Shown here in pieces: positions 1 to 11,164 of a DNA stretch of 64,000 nt. Each line of letters begins with the position of its first letter. Positions within the stretch are counted from its first letter, which is position 1. Source of the stretch: Diplonema papillatum (taxonomy: Eukaryota; Euglenozoa; Diplonemea; Diplonemida; Diplonemidae); NCBI GenBank assembly GCA_030068145.1, contig JAPJBO010000076.1:62001-126000 (forward strand). The letters are read 5' to 3'. The notes below the pieces were generated by a model that was not told the origin of the DNA, searched no databases, and saw only the letters and a program-made list of their open reading frames with translations. A program made the position numbers and the translations under genes.

Positions 1-227
1 CGCCTTTTTAGTGTTCATTGTGGTTTAGAGGTTCGGTGTTTGAGGGTCTCCGGTTGAGTGTGTTTTTGTCGGCAAGCATCAACGGGTTGCTGTCATCCCT
101 GGTTCTGGTATCCTTCGCGGCCCAAATACGTAGAAAGACGCGAAGTCCGGCGAGAATGGGTCGGCAGGCTGCTCGTTCAAGAATTCAAGAACCTGAATTC
201 CGGCGTCTCACCAGACGTGGCAGCGCG

Positions 228-1823
228 TCACAGCTTCGTCGGGTCGCGGAAGCTTTTCGACGAAAGGAGCTCGGGGTGACTCGACAACGAGCGGTATGTA
301 CGGCTGGTGGTGAACCAGTCGTGATCGTCGGCATCCGCGTTCTCAGAAGAAAACGGAGACTGTCTGTTGAACCGGCGAGCCTTGGTCGAGAACCCGAGAG
401 GCGAAGTAGTCTCGGATGGGTCGAAGTCGCCAAGAGAGCTGCGGACCCGCGACGGGGGCGACGTTGCTAATGGTGACCTCGCCAGGGGTGACCTTGTCAG
501 GGGTGACTTCAATAGCGGCGACTTGGGCGGCGAAGCTGCCAGGGGCAACAAGGACAGCTGGCGCCCGGTGGGGACTGGGGACAGCGGGGCGAGGAGCGAA
601 GCCGACGATATGAGCGGCGGCATAGCGTTGCTCGCCTTTTTGATCAAAGGGTTACCCTGGTCCCTGGTCGCTTCGAAGATCTGCTCTTCGGTGAAGAGGA
701 TGTCGCCGTTCGATGAATACGCGGGCCTCAATTCGATGCTGTTTTCCAACCCGTCGCTCGCGGTCAGCGACCGTGTTTCGGACGAGCAGTGTTTTTCCAG
801 GATTCGCACGCTCGACCGCCTGCCGATGTACAAGTCGAACGCGTACAAGCCCACGTCCCAAATCGCTTTGATGAAAGCGAGGAACGCTGTGGCTATCAAC
901 ACGTACCCCGCACCGGAGAACAGAATGCTTTCGGGGTCGGCTTCGACCGCGATTCCGAACGCCATCGAGAGCATCGAAGCGAACATCATGAAAGCGACCA
1001 ACGATGCGAGGAGGTTATCCATGTTCGCGTTGAATGGCCAGAAGAAGAGCAGGGACGCCACGTAGGCGAGGAGCATCAGGCAGAGGATCAGGTTCCGCGC
1101 GTTGCACTCGCTGGTGCTCGACGGCCGCCACGCCGACAGCAAGGAAATCGCGATCATCTGCCCGGCCTCGAGGCACCCGAAAACCGCGCATTTCGGCCGG
1201 TACGGGTCGCACACGTGGGACCACCGCTCCGCGAAGAACGAGGTCTCGTCGACGCTCACCGCAACCGCGTCGCCGAACACGAAGCGGTACACTGTGTATT
1301 TCCACCCGGTCAGCAGCTTGCTCGGGTCGTGGCGCAACGGTTGCGGGGCGGGGCTCGTTGCGATGGCGCCGGCGAATTCGTCGTAGGCGAGGGTGACGCG
1401 TGGATCGGGCATGTACTTGACCCTGGCGGGGATCTGGCGGACGACGAAATGGTACACCAGCACGGGCGACGCGACGCAGGCGGCCAAAACCGTGGCTCCC
1501 GCGAACACGGCGAGGCCGGTGGACTTCGGGAAGAACAGCAGCCGGGCTGCGACGAGGCTTGTGCCCTGCAGCAGGAACAGGTACGGGACGAACAGAACGC
1601 CGGGGCTCTGCACGCTGCCCAGGGCTTCGAGCCACGGGACCTTGTGCGACACGCGCCAAACCAGCGCGAGCCCGTTGACGACGAGCGCCAGCACGCCGAA
1701 GATCAGCGGGTTCATGAACACGGCGGCCATCAAAAACTTCCGCGAGTTGTCGCCGAACGCGACTCGCGAAGGGTGGAACTCCCAGTCCAGAGGTTCTGCC
1801 TCAGCCAGATCCACGTCGTCGAG
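228..1823 (-). CDS. M1 exon 2: polytopic membrane domain and Ser/Pro-rich tail
   Basis: Encodes 531 residues plus stop. I place the exon start at 1823, just after an AG acceptor (CACCCGCAG), so that it continues exon 1 in phase 0 with LDDVDLAEAEPLDW; the paralogues have the same junction. About seven hydrophobic segments follow: FLMAAVFMNPLIFGVLALVV, SPGVLFVPYLFLLQGTSLV, LAVFAGATVLAACVASPVLV, CAVFGCLEAGQMIAISLL, LILCLMLLAYVASLLFF, LLASLVAFMMFASMLSMAF and one at SGAGYVLIATAFLAF. A conserved loop FFAERWSHVCDPYRPKC lies between segments 3 and 4. The last 150 residues form a hydrophilic tail with SPL(A/T)(R/K/T) repeats ending in SSKSFRDPTKL, a C-terminal box shared with M2 and less exactly with M3. 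This looks like the membrane and cytoplasmic part of a surface receptor or channel-like protein; the exact activity is unknown. Confidence 0.75.
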   Translation of the reverse strand, partial: LDDVDLAEAEPLDWEFHPSRVAFGDNSRKFLMAAVFMNPLIFGVLALVVNGLALVWRVSHKVPWLEALGSVQSPGVLFVPYLFLLQGTSLVAARLLFFPKSTGLAVFAGATVLAACVASPVLVYHFVVRQIPARVKYMPDPRVTLAYDEFAGAIATSPAPQPLRHDPSKLLTGWKYTVYRFVFGDAVAVSVDETSFFAERWSHVCDPYRPKCAVFGCLEAGQMIAISLLSAWRPSSTSECNARNLILCLMLLAYVASLLFFWPFNANMDNLLASLVAFMMFASMLSMAFGIAVEADPESILFSGAGYVLIATAFLAFIKAIWDVGLYAFDLYIGRRSSVRILEKHCSSETRSLTASDGLENSIELRPAYSSNGDILFTEEQIFEATRDQGNPLIKKASNAMPPLISSASLLAPLSPVPTGRQLSLLPLAASPPKSPLLKSPLTRSPLARSPLATSPPSRVRSSLGDFDPSETTSPLGFSTKARRFNRQSPFSSENADADDHDWFTTSRTYRSLSSHPELLSSKSFRDPTKL

Positions 1824-1864
1824 CTGCGGGTGCGTGTTGGAAAGGTTGTGTCCTCCGGTAGTTT

Positions 1865-2010
1865 TTCAATGTTTTTTCGTTGACCGCACTACCCTGTGCC
1901 CTATCCCGGACGTGGCTTCAGGTAGCAATTTGCAAATGATCATGATCAGAAGGTCCTACTTGGTTCAGTTTCCTCACACATTGCATGTGGCTAAAAAGAA
2001 AAATTTCCAT
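1865..2010 (+). repeat. Dispersed repeat R18, copy 1 (in M1 intron)
   Basis: About 140 bp almost the same as 56896-57035, including CAAATGATCATGATCAGAAG and TTGCATGTGGCTAAAAAGAA. A shorter inverted relative lies at 12405-12540. Confidence 0.8.
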
Positions 2011-2627
2011 CAGGTTTCCGCCACGAGCTAAGCGGTCGGCGTTTTATGAAAGTCTCCGTTTGATTTGACTTTTTTCGAAGGAGTCGACTGGTCGTGTACT
2101 GGTGTAACAGGTTCGCCATTCAACTTGATGAATGAGGATGCATGGGACAGGCCGCCAGGGTGGCAGCTGTGTCAGGTCAAGTGGCCAGCTCTGGGTTTCT
2201 GTGATGGCTGAGTGCACACCTCAGCAGGCACAAGATGGAGATGTACGTACAGGTAACCCGCGAAAAACTAGTAGGACGCATTGACGATCCTGTAGACCAT
2301 GCGCACAGGCCTCGGATCATACAGTCGTCTCTTTTTTGAAGAAAGGGTTGACCTTGAAAATTCTTCGCGCGGGGAGATTAATTATCCTGGGAAGCTGTAC
2401 TTCTTCGTAGTAGGGCCTTATGGATGTGCATGGAAAAAACAGGAAGATAGACTACAGTTACCCACGGAAGGTCGCACCGGCCCTACGTGCCGGTTCACAC
2501 CCGCATTTCCAACGTGACACCATCTTCGATTCCTGCTGGCATCAGTTAAGAAGTTGGTCGAATCGTGATCATCTTTATAGCCTTGGTCTTCTTTCCAATC
2601 GCATTGCGAACACGAGTACCGGAGAAT

Positions 2628-2930
2628 GCCTGCTACACGGGAGCCAAGCTTAACGTTGGCGGTACTGCAGACACCGGCATAGCCAAGTGGCTATCAATTT
2701 CATGTATTCTCAATGAAGTTACCGTTGTTATCCAACTGGGCCCAAAAAGCACTTTCCCCGCGTAGATTGCCACCAATTTTATGAGCCGTCTGCGCCAGAC
2801 TAAAGCACCAAGGCGTGGCGCACCGCTTGGCGCTTGCGCTGGACACAAGCTCGTAGAAACGGTCAGCTACGTAGGGTTGTGGCACTGTGCTGCCTTCGAC
2901 TCAAGCTTTGCAAGCTGTATGTTGAACCGG
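2628..2930 (+). repeat. Dispersed repeat R3, copy 1 (in M1 intron)
   Basis: Starts near CTGCTACACGGGAGCCAAGC and ends near GACTCAAGCTTTGCAAGCTG. It matches 61270-61500 along its length, 6840-6945 over its end, and 10531-10715 in inverse orientation; weaker inverse fragments lie at 8440-8525 and 26290-26385. Confidence 0.75.
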
Positions 2931-2934
2931 GTAA

Positions 2935-3235
2935 AAGCTGGGACATCCCCGAAAATGGTGCTGGGTGTCCCAGGTTTTACCCGGTTCGGCATTTTTTCCA
3001 TGGTTTGCGACTTTGCGTACTTTGCAGAACATCGCGACCCTGGTGCTTGCCTGCGCCTTGGGGTGCTCAATACTCAGCTCGACCCTAGAGTGTGCCGCTG
3101 CTGCAGGACCACCACTGGTGCAGTCACACAGGAGATTACCTGGGACCCCCCGGGTGTCCCAGGTTTTACCCGGTCTGTCGTTTACCCGTTCCAGCTGTAG
3201 TCCAGTTCAAAATTATTCTAATTACGGTATCCAAT
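2935..3235 (+). repeat. Dispersed repeat R9, copy 1 (in M1 intron)
   Basis: Contains GGTGTCCCAGGTTTTACCCG twice and GGGTGCTCAATACTCAGCTC. An inverse copy lies at 31132-31360 with the same order of blocks. Confidence 0.75.
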
Positions 3236-3495
3236 ATCTCCGCGTACCTCCGCTATCGGGAGGTGGAAAGATTTGCAGGCTTTGCGTTGCTCTCCTGGAA
3301 GCCGATGCGGGGCCATAGATTCGCAGGATCATTTCCAAATATTCGTTTGTGAGCTGTCTTTGAGAGTGCTCAGCAGCAGTGAATCCTGCAAGTGAGACTT
3401 TGCCGTTTAACACCGGATCGAGAAGCTTTGCTGTGGTAGACAGATTGGCCCTTTCCCGTAAAGCAAGAAAACTGCAGAAACAGCTGCCGACATAC

Positions 3496-5235
3496 CTCGC
3501 ATTGAAACCCAGTGAGAACAGCAAGGGTGCTGCCAGCTCCTCCGGCGATTGCTGAAGAAGAGGCGGCAACCGTTATGGCAGACGACACAATCTCTCGCTG
3601 CTCTTGAGGAACAAACGTCTTGGCCAACGGCGGGGGTGCATTCGTTGTTGGCATCCCGGTTTCTGGTGAATCTGTCACCGGAGCACCTGTAAGGGGAGCA
3701 TTCGTAGGTGCACTTGTAGGCGCGCGTGTAGGTGGAGCACTCGTAGGTGGTACAAGCGTCAGCGGCGCTTTCGTTTTCGGAGCGAGGGTCTCTGGTGCAT
3801 CGGTAGACGGTACAAACGTAGGCGGCGGTGCATTCGTAGAAGGTGCACTTGTCGGTGGTGCATCAGTGGGCGCGTTTGTAGGTGGAACATTTGTAGATGG
3901 CACATTGGTAGGCGGTGAACCAGTGGATGGTGCATTGGTAGATGGTGCACTTGTCGGTGGTGCAATAGTAGGTGGTGAGCCAGTGGCTGGTGCATCAGTA
4001 GGCGGTGCACTTGTCGGTGGTGAGTTGGTAGGTGGTGCATCAGTAGGTGGCGCACTTGTCGGTGGTGCATTGGTAGGCGGTGCACTTGTCGGTGGTGCAC
4101 TTGTCGGTGGTGCATGAGTAGGTGGTGAACCAGTGGCTGGTGCACTTGTCGGTGGTGAGTTGGTAGGTGGTGAATCAGTAAGTGGTGCATCAGTAGGTGG
4201 CGCACTTGTAGGTGGCGAACTGGTAGGTGGTGAATCAGTGGGTGGTGCATTGGTAGGCGGTGCACTTGTCGGTGGCGCATTAGTAGGTGGTGAACCAGTG
4301 GGTGGTGCACTTGTCGGTGGTGAGTCGGTAGGTGGCGCACTTGTAGGTGGCGAACTGGTAGGTGGTGAAGCAGTGGGTGGTGCATTGGTACGTGGTGCGT
4401 CAGTAGGTGGTGCATTGGTAGGTGGTGCGTCAGTGGGTGGTGCACTTGTCGGTGGTGAGTCGGTAGGTGGCGAATCAGTAGGTGGCGCACTTGTAGGTGG
4501 AGAAGCAGTGGGTGGTGCATTGGTAGGTGGAGCGTCAGTAGGTGGTGCACTTGTCGGTGGTGAACCAGTGGGTGGTGCATCAGTTGGTACACTAGTTGGC
4601 GGCGCATCAGTAGGCGGCGCATCCGTTGGCGGCGCCTGTGTGGTCGTTCTAACCGCACACGTGTACGCGAATGCCATTTCCGTGTCTCCGTTGGGTGCGC
4701 TGCAAACGCTCTCTGTCCAGCGCCAGCTCTGCAGGTACGAGAAGTCCGGGCAAACGACATTGTGGCCGATCCACACGTCGCTTTTACCGGTGGTGCCAAC
4801 CGGTTCGCACGAAGTCTGGTGGTCAGTAGGCGTGTGAAATTCGTCGGCGCAGCAGCCATATTCAATCTGCGCGAGATTTGGATTGCAACCATCGTCAGTG
4901 AGCTTCCAGTAAGTCATAACTTCGTCCAGATCACATGAGACGTTGAAGTCGAAGTCTTTAATATTCTGGTATCTGTTGAAGGAGCAGCCCGTCTCTACAA
5001 CTCGGCATACCGGCGTCGACGCAAATCCGCCGTCGCACGACATATTAAACTTCATGTCCGATTGTCGTGGACACGTATCCAACGCGAACCCTTGCAGAGG
5101 TTCTTCGTTGGGCTTGGTGCTGTTGCACGCGATTGTGTGTCTGTCCATGAAAATGGGACCACCCGATCTGCCATCGTTGCACTCTGTCTCCCTCCATTCG
5201 GCAAGAACAGCCGATGAAACAACCAGCAGAAGCAT
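3496..5235 (-). CDS. M1 exon 1: signal peptide, Cys-rich ectodomain and APPT stalk of a membrane protein
   Basis: Encodes 580 residues read from ATG at 5235. Residues 1-12 (MLLLVVSSAVLA) look like a signal peptide. Residues about 19-193 form a Cys-rich ectodomain with three related motifs of the form C-x(n)-(L/M)-x(2)-(W/F)-x(n)-C-x(n)-C, seen around residues 37-67, 96-129 and 158-193. From about 198 to 540 runs a stalk of five-residue repeats (APPTD, APPTN, SPPTS), a likely O-glycosylated mucin-like region. Residues about 551-576 are hydrophobic and Ala/Gly-rich (SSAITVAA...GGAGSTLAV), a probable membrane segment. The exon ends GF-QCE and is followed at once by GTATGT, a good splice donor; reading past it gives only about 40 unrelated residues. 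M2 and M3 end their exon 1 at the same codon. Joined to 1823-228 the protein is about 1111 residues. Family not recognised; a cell-surface receptor or adhesin is inference. Confidence 0.75.
3610..4640 (-). repeat. 15-bp coding minisatellite (APPT stalk of M1)
   Basis: Imperfect tandem 15-bp units, seen on the plus strand as GGTGGTGCATCAGTA-like blocks. They encode the five-residue APPTx stalk on the minus strand. Unit length is a multiple of three, so copy-number change keeps frame. Confidence 0.85.
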
Positions 5236-6470
5236 TCTACCCGGTCAGAGAAGGGGGGAACGGAGAACCTCCCGCCCCCACACCTCGTGTACCTCGATTC
5301 GCGTTTATTTACCCCTTATCGGCACTCTTTCCTTTTCCGCATTTGCCTGTCAAGTTCATTTTTCAATGAGCCGTGAAGCTTCCGCGTGTGCGGGTTTGCC
5401 AGTAACACGAAACACCCTTTGCCTCCGTCAAGATGCACAACGCCCACCAACACTTTGATACTATACCCACACGGCAATACGTTGGATAACCAAAGTCCTC
5501 TTCGGGACAGTACATCGCGGCTCGGGCGTGGCCGCTATCACTCCACCGCCACTCGGACGGTGTTAACGAGTTTGCAGCTGGGGTGCCGCAACTTCCATGG
5601 CCACCGCCCTGCTGTCAACATGAACCGACACCCTTTGTGGTATCTGATGAGCGATCACTCGGACACCTCAAGTCAGCTCTCGGTTCATCCCGCGTCGTCA
5701 GTCCTGCTTACCAGAAGTGGCCCTCTTAGAACCAGGATTCTACGTCAGGGTTCAATGTAGTAACCCCGAGCTCACGCCCATTTAAAGTTTGAGAATAGGT
5801 CAAGGAAGCGATTTCCCCAATGCCTCCAATCATTCGCTTCGCTTTACCTGACGTAACTCCTGTTTTGGGCTCATCACCCTGCGACAGGTTTCCGGCTTGA
5901 CGGTCGGCAGGTACGTTGGCCTACTACAAACCCACCTCGAGTCGAAAGGGGTGCCCGTACAGGAACGTCGCCTGCCGTGGTTGCAAAGGCTGTTGACGGG
6001 CGCCCGGAGAATGGTCGTAGCGCTGCCGGTGAAACGAAAGGTGGCGGCGTAGAAGGAGCCAGATAAGAACATGGCAACGATTACCCGGCGCACGCACCAG
6101 CGAACTATCCAACAAGCGCGTTCCTAGTGGCAGGACAGCCATCATCCTCCCCCCCTTGGGTCAATAGAGCTCTCCGCTGGCGGGGCGTTTTGCAAAACAC
6201 ACGGAGCGACGAAGGCTGTAAGAGAAGAACAAGTGCTCTTATCGGCGGGAGTTTTCGAATAGTTCGTTTCTGTCTCTGTAGAGGAATCCTACACCACGCT
6301 CTCAGCAGACGGATGACAGGAAACACATTGACAGTTGTCAATGATCAATGACAATCTGTTCCCATGACAAGTAAAGCACTTTTCGTACTTGTTATGACCA
6401 GTGAGTCTGAAGTAACTAGCAATTTCAGCTGGAAGCTTGTCGTGTGGCAAGTACTCAATTTGCCGTCGGA
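5236..6470. other. Intergenic stretch upstream of M1, no gene seen
   Basis: Should contain the M1 promoter and 5' leader. No TATA-like motif or other regulatory site could be assigned with confidence. The short open frames lack composition or motifs that suggest protein. Confidence 0.5.
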
Positions 6471-6597
6471 TGGACTTGTTCAACACACAACAAGTACAAT
6501 GGACTTGTTGAACACACAACAAGTACAATGGACTTGTTGAAGAACACACAACAAGTACAATGGACTTGTTGAAGAACACACAACAAGTACAATGGAT
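6471..6597. repeat. Tandem repeat of 29-32 bp, four units
   Basis: Four head-to-tail units of the form GACTTGTT(GAAGA)ACACACAACAAGTACAATG: two of 29 bp, then two of 32 bp. Each unit contains ACTTGTT and AACAAGT, so each can fold as a small hairpin. Confidence 0.85.
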
Positions 6598-6839
6598 TGT
6601 CATCCGCATAGCAAGTGATGCAGTAGTGAATGCCTGAGCACTTCAATCCAAGTGCTGCTTCTCTTCCTTCCTCCCTTGTGGAACAAGGAACTGTCGCACT
6701 TTTCTTACACTGCAACAACAAGTGTTCCATGCTACTACTTCACCCCCACCCTGTGCAAGGTCGGTATTTTTTAGTCAGTCTGACTGGGTTTGACCACGGT
6801 CAAACCGTTCAAACACGGGTCTAGCACGTACCGTGCGCG

Positions 6840-6945
6840 CACCTTGAGGCTTGGCGCTTGCACTGGACACAAGCTCGTAGTAGCGGTCAGCCATAGGGGG
6901 TTGTGGCACTGTGCTGCCTTCGACTCAAGCTTTGCAAGCTGGTTG
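6840..6945 (+). repeat. Dispersed repeat R3, fragment
   Basis: Shares GGCGCTTGCACTGGACACAA and CTTCGACTCAAGCTTTGCAA with the R3 copy at 2628-2930; covers only the right part of the family. Confidence 0.65.
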
Positions 6946-7490
6946 ATCGTCACGTTCTGAGACCCTGTTAGAGGACGCGAAGCAGAACGTGTATCACGGG
7001 CAGAAGAGCCGAGGCACCAAAAACACGGAGGACTAACTCCAGTCTGCTGTGCCGTTTGCGTGACGGCGCTGAAAGAGAGCACCCGAAGGCGCTGGATCAG
7101 CGCAGACACACGAACCAGTTCTTTTTCGACGTGTCACTTGGACTTCGGCGGACACTTGCCGGCCTAAACGGAGGAATCCAGTCGCACTCGGCGCTAGAGC
7201 TGAGTGCTCACCAGCCCCGTGGGTACGTGGTCTGGTGCCATCCTCTTGCGGAACGAGTACCACAGGGAGCAAGTCGGAGTCGCGAAGGGTGGGCCTTGCT
7301 TGCTTATGATGCATGGCTGCGAACACTGCAGGTTCTCTCGACGCATATTGGTTCCTTTCCGCTGTATGTCCGCGTCAATGGCGTCAGTCGAAAGATCTAC
7401 AAGCAACGTACCCCCGTGAATAAGATCGGCTTCAGCGGAGTTCAAACCCGACCTCAAACACCGACCCACACCACCAACCTCAAACACGAG

Positions 7491-7750
7491 GAAATACTCG
7501 AGGGGCGAGAAACAATACAACCACAAATTGGGTCGTTTTGGTTGCACGCTTATGCCCGCCACTAAACCCAGATTCACGTGTGTTTCGTGGGCCGCAGCAC
7601 ATTTACCTCCTTTGAGATTGGAATATTGTTGCGATAGTGGGGAGTCATCGGCATGCCGATGGTTACCTATCTATGCTTTGATCTTTCGCAACTGGCAGCC
7701 TTCTCAGGTATTTCCTGCAAAGCAGGTGCTCATACAACAAAACAGCTTGC
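7491..7750 (+). repeat. Dispersed repeat R1, diverged copy with internal insertion
   Basis: Carries the R1 landmarks AAATACTCGAGGGGCGAGAA, CACATTTACCTCCTTTGA and CAAAGCAGGTGCTCATACAA. About 60 bp including GTTGCGATAGTGGGGAGTCA sit in the middle, an insertion shared only with the inverse copy at 28453-28737, so these two form a subfamily. Confidence 0.7.
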
Positions 7751-8768
7751 TTATTCACGGGGATATGGGCGTGGGGGTGACGTAAGTAAGTATCTTTGCC
7801 CCGCTTCTTTTTTTTTTTTTGCGTACAGTATTGGCCAGAAACCGAAGAACCTTCGAGCAGAATATGTCGGCGCAGTTGAAAACTAGCGTCGTTGCTTTTC
7901 TTCCTCCCAAGGGAGAGCAAGATGGTATCGGTATCGCACTGGGCGGTTCTTGTTTGTATAAGGATAGTGCAGTAGTATTGAGGGGAACAATTCCGGAACA
8001 ACGGAGCTAACGAGCAAGGGCAACTGGTCAGCGGTCGGACGTGCCAAAAAAGAATGCGTGAATATCCCGAACCGGGATGCAGAGATATGAAGTGGTAGCA
8101 CGTTGACGACCATGTTAGCAGCATGTCCACAAGCCCAGGATGATGCAATCGTCTGTAGAAGGAAGGGTTGACCTGTTTGAAACGCTTCACGTGCATCCAG
8201 GCTATCCCGGAAAGCCGCGCTCTCCTCGTGTAGTAGTTGTGTCTTGCAGGGGGAAATCTCTTCTTGCATCGGACCGTACTGTTAACCGCAATGGGTCTCC
8301 TAGGCTCACAGCCTCTGGCTCTGTAGGTTCGGGAAAAGGATTGGCTCTGAGGAGACTTGCGGGTCAGCGCGGGTTCGAATTGTTGGAGCATGGCAGCACG
8401 CAAAGCTTGAGGCGAGCGCGTACTATCCGTTCGCTCTTCCCTGGGGCTCCCGTTCAGCTCCAGGCCGCCAGGTACGCCATGCCTCGATACTTTGGTATAA
8501 ATACTCGGTAGCCACTTGACCGTGGCCGCAAACCCAATCACTCACAACAGCTGAATCCTGGCCGGGACCCCTCCAAGGCGGATCTGGAAGGGACGTTCCC
8601 TTTAGTACGAGTGTACCGGGGAAAGCCTAGGCTTCACGTGTTCTGCGCTTGGACACGTTTCCCAAACGCCTCCAACAATCTAGTTGGCGTGACTACAGAT
8701 TTCGTGAAAAGGACGTGAAGATTGTTTGTCGTGTGTAGGGAAGACTAAGTACTACTAAGTCGCAGGGA

Positions 8769-9063
8769 GCAGTACTGTGCACAACGTTCCCACAATGCGG
8801 TCAGAAGAGCCACAACTTTTACCCACAATGCCTTGCGGCTATTGCGGCAAGAACATTCTTCCCCCATGACCCAGGGAAATTGGGGTCCCTGTAACGTGGG
8901 GAAAGTTCGTGTCGACGAAATTTCAACGGTTGCATTGATCATTGCCCATTTTCAATGGGCCCCAAAGGAAAAGAGTCTAGCCGCAATAGCCACAACGTAT
9001 TGCGGGTAAGTGTTGTGGCTGTTCTGACCACATTGTGGGAAAGTTGTGGGAGCACAGTACTGC
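8769..9063. mobile_element. Foldback (MITE-like) element, about 295 bp
   Basis: Long imperfect inverted repeats of about 85 bp: the left arm begins GCAGTACTGTGC and the right arm ends GCACAGTACTGC. Both arms share the blocks TTCCCACAATG and GGCTATTGCGG when one is reversed. The short centre has no coding sequence. CAGGGAGCAG on the left and CAGGAGCAG on the right could be an imperfect target duplication. Confidence 0.75.
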
Positions 9064-9654
9064 AGGAGCAGGAAGCGGGGGATTAAGGTTGCAAAGAGAA
9101 CGGCGCAAGCTAATGAAGGTTTAGCTACACAAGGCCTGGAACTGTGCTGCCTCCGACACGAGCATTTGCACGAAATTCTCCTCTGCTTCTACAACTGGAG
9201 TTCTGCTCTTTTGTTGCTCGTGGACTGCCAGTGGACTATCATCGGCCCGTCCATGTCAGGCTTTTGATGAAATGCGCAAAACTCTTGTGTGAACGCTGGT
9301 TCGTTGTTTTCGCCGAATGCAGGCGAGGAGGGAAGGTTTGCCAACTGATGTGCGGGGAGTGTACGTTTGACATCTCGTAGAGCTGTTTGTAACATGCAAG
9401 CAGACATCAAGCTACCCGCCTTCACTTGTTTTTGCGCATTTTAGGCAGGTGCTACGTAAAAAGAAAAAAGGCTTGAAATGCAACAGTTAATTCATGTACT
9501 TCCATAACTGTTGCTACTAAGCCTACAGTCAACATTAAGCTTAACCAGAATCGGGATCTTTCTGGAGTGCGGGAAGACATCTGGAAACATTCACAAATAT
9601 ATCGTTGTCGCGACTTGAGGAATGCCGATTACGGTGAGTGCCGGTATGAATGAT

Positions 9655-9720
9655 ATACCGTATGCGTTGCTCAGGGTAGTCGAAGGCCTGACAAACACAC
9701 TAATGCAACAAACTCGTGGG
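9655..9720 (+). repeat. Dispersed repeat R15, copy 1
   Basis: About 60 bp including GCGTTGCTCAGGGTAGTCGA and ACACTAATGCAACAAA, repeated at 42955-43015. Surrounding sequence 9064-10180 shows no other feature. Confidence 0.6.
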
Positions 9721-10316
9721 TGGCCCTCCGGAACAGCCTCCGTGGCCCTGGCCCACTCCGGATGCCGCAACCCCTTAATCCGGGCGGCGACGCTTTGGCA
9801 TGAGCCAGGAACCTCAAGGGGAGCAGCGCGAGAGGCATCATCCACGCTTCAGAGGCCCACACACGAATGCAGCAAATGTACTGCATGCTGCGAAGCCGAG
9901 AATCTGCCGTGTGCCAATGAAAACGCACCGTTCCTCTCCACGGACTCGTTCCAGTTCCGAGTTAGCGTATCCGCATGCGTACGGTCAAATGGCCGCAGTA
10001 ATCAGACAATCAAGGAAAGCCATGCATCGGAAAAGTCTACCTACCGCAACTTAACTTTCCACGGGTCTTCACCCTGGAGGCGGTGGACGACAACTTGCTG
10101 AGAAACCGTGAACTTTGACGATGTATGCCCAGTCCGTGGAGATTGACCAAGATTCTGGCACAGCTTCACCTGAAAACCTAAGCGAGCTTGCACTCTAAAA
10201 AAGATGGGTGGGTCTTTTCCCACTCCACCGTGGGGTGTAGTGAGGAAAAGACCGGCGTTTCGTTTTGTTTGCTGCGTGCGGTTGATCGAGTTCCCTGTTC
10301 GTTTTACCCTGTTTCT

Positions 10317-10370
10317 TTTTTCCTGTTGACAACTTGTGTCGGACTAGCCCGCCCGGGTGGCTGGTTCCTC
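10317..10370 (-). mobile_element. 3'-end fragment of a non-LTR retrotransposon
   Basis: CCTGTTGACAACTTGTGTCG and the following GACTAGCCCGCCCGGG match the 3' untranslated end of the full-length element at 44232-44284 in the same orientation, followed by a T-rich stretch (the poly(A) side on the minus strand). Probably a severely 5'-truncated insertion. Confidence 0.55.
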
Positions 10371-10530
10371 GTTGTTTCTTTTTGTTCGCATTCGGAATTC
10401 TGATCAACCTCCAAAACACGCTTTTGGCTACGTCTTTTGCACAAGAAAATGCGGGGGAACCCGCATAGGAATACAACAAAACAAGTTCGCTCCCGGGGGA
10501 AAGCGTAACGGTCAACCGCAACATGCAAAG

Positions 10531-10715
10531 CTGAAGTCGAAGTTAGCTCAGTGCCACCTCGTCGTCCGCTCTGCCCTGTGGTCCGACCGTCTCTACGAGC
10601 TTGTGTTTTAGCGATCAAGCCCGAAGGCACGCCATGCCTTGATGCTTTGGTTTGAGAAGTCAGCCACTCGGCCCGAGGGCCCGTGGCTGCAGGACCTCCG
10701 AACGTGCAGGCCCAG
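10531..10715 (-). repeat. Dispersed repeat R3, inverse copy
   Basis: Reverse complement contains CAAAGCATCAAGGCATGGCG and ACACAAGCTCGTAGAGACGG, matching the R3 copies at 2628-2930 and 61270-61500. Confidence 0.65.
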
Positions 10716-11164
10716 GCACACTAGTGCGCACACAAAAAAGGGAGGATTTCGCTGCTTACCTGCCAGATCCGTTCTGAGGCTGGGTGCCCCATGCGCGGGT
10801 GAAGGCGTGAAAAACAGAGAATTCGAAAGAGGCAGCGGACCCAGGTGGACACGAGAACTGGGGGATGGGACTGTCGGATACCTGGGTTATTCATATGAAA
10901 GTGTGCCGCACTTTTCCGATCAAGTCATCGCATGAAGCACTACGGCTATTAAAGGAAAGGCTTCGATTCGCAAGTCGCAAGGACGGCAAGGGTCAACCCA
11001 CCCCTGGAGGTGGTCGATTCCTTTGCTGCTGCCAGCGGAAGTTGCTGGGGGGGTAGTGTTTCTTTTCTTTTTAGTCACATGCAATCGTAGATTTATATAG
11101 AGCCAAAAAACACAGACACAAAGGATATGAGACGATGCCAAACCCCCCCCCCTACCAGTAACTC

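Larger units (their letters stand above)
1824..3495 (-). other. M1 intron (phase 0, 1672 bp) containing dispersed repeats
   Basis: Donor GTATGT at 3495 and acceptor CGCAG ending at 1824. It holds copies of three repeat families found elsewhere in the window: R18 at 1865-2010, R3 at 2628-2930 and R9 at 2935-3235. Other open frames here are short and read through those repeats, so I call no gene inside the intron. Confidence 0.65.

Noticed and set aside
789-1883. Plus-strand frame of 364 residues
   Set aside because: Antisense to M1 exon 2; Arg/Glu/Gln-rich composition is an artefact of GC-rich coding on the other strand.
6471-6597. Minus-strand Cys-rich peptide (VLVVCSTSPLYLLCV)
   Set aside because: Produced by the 29-32 bp tandem repeat; no start or domain support.
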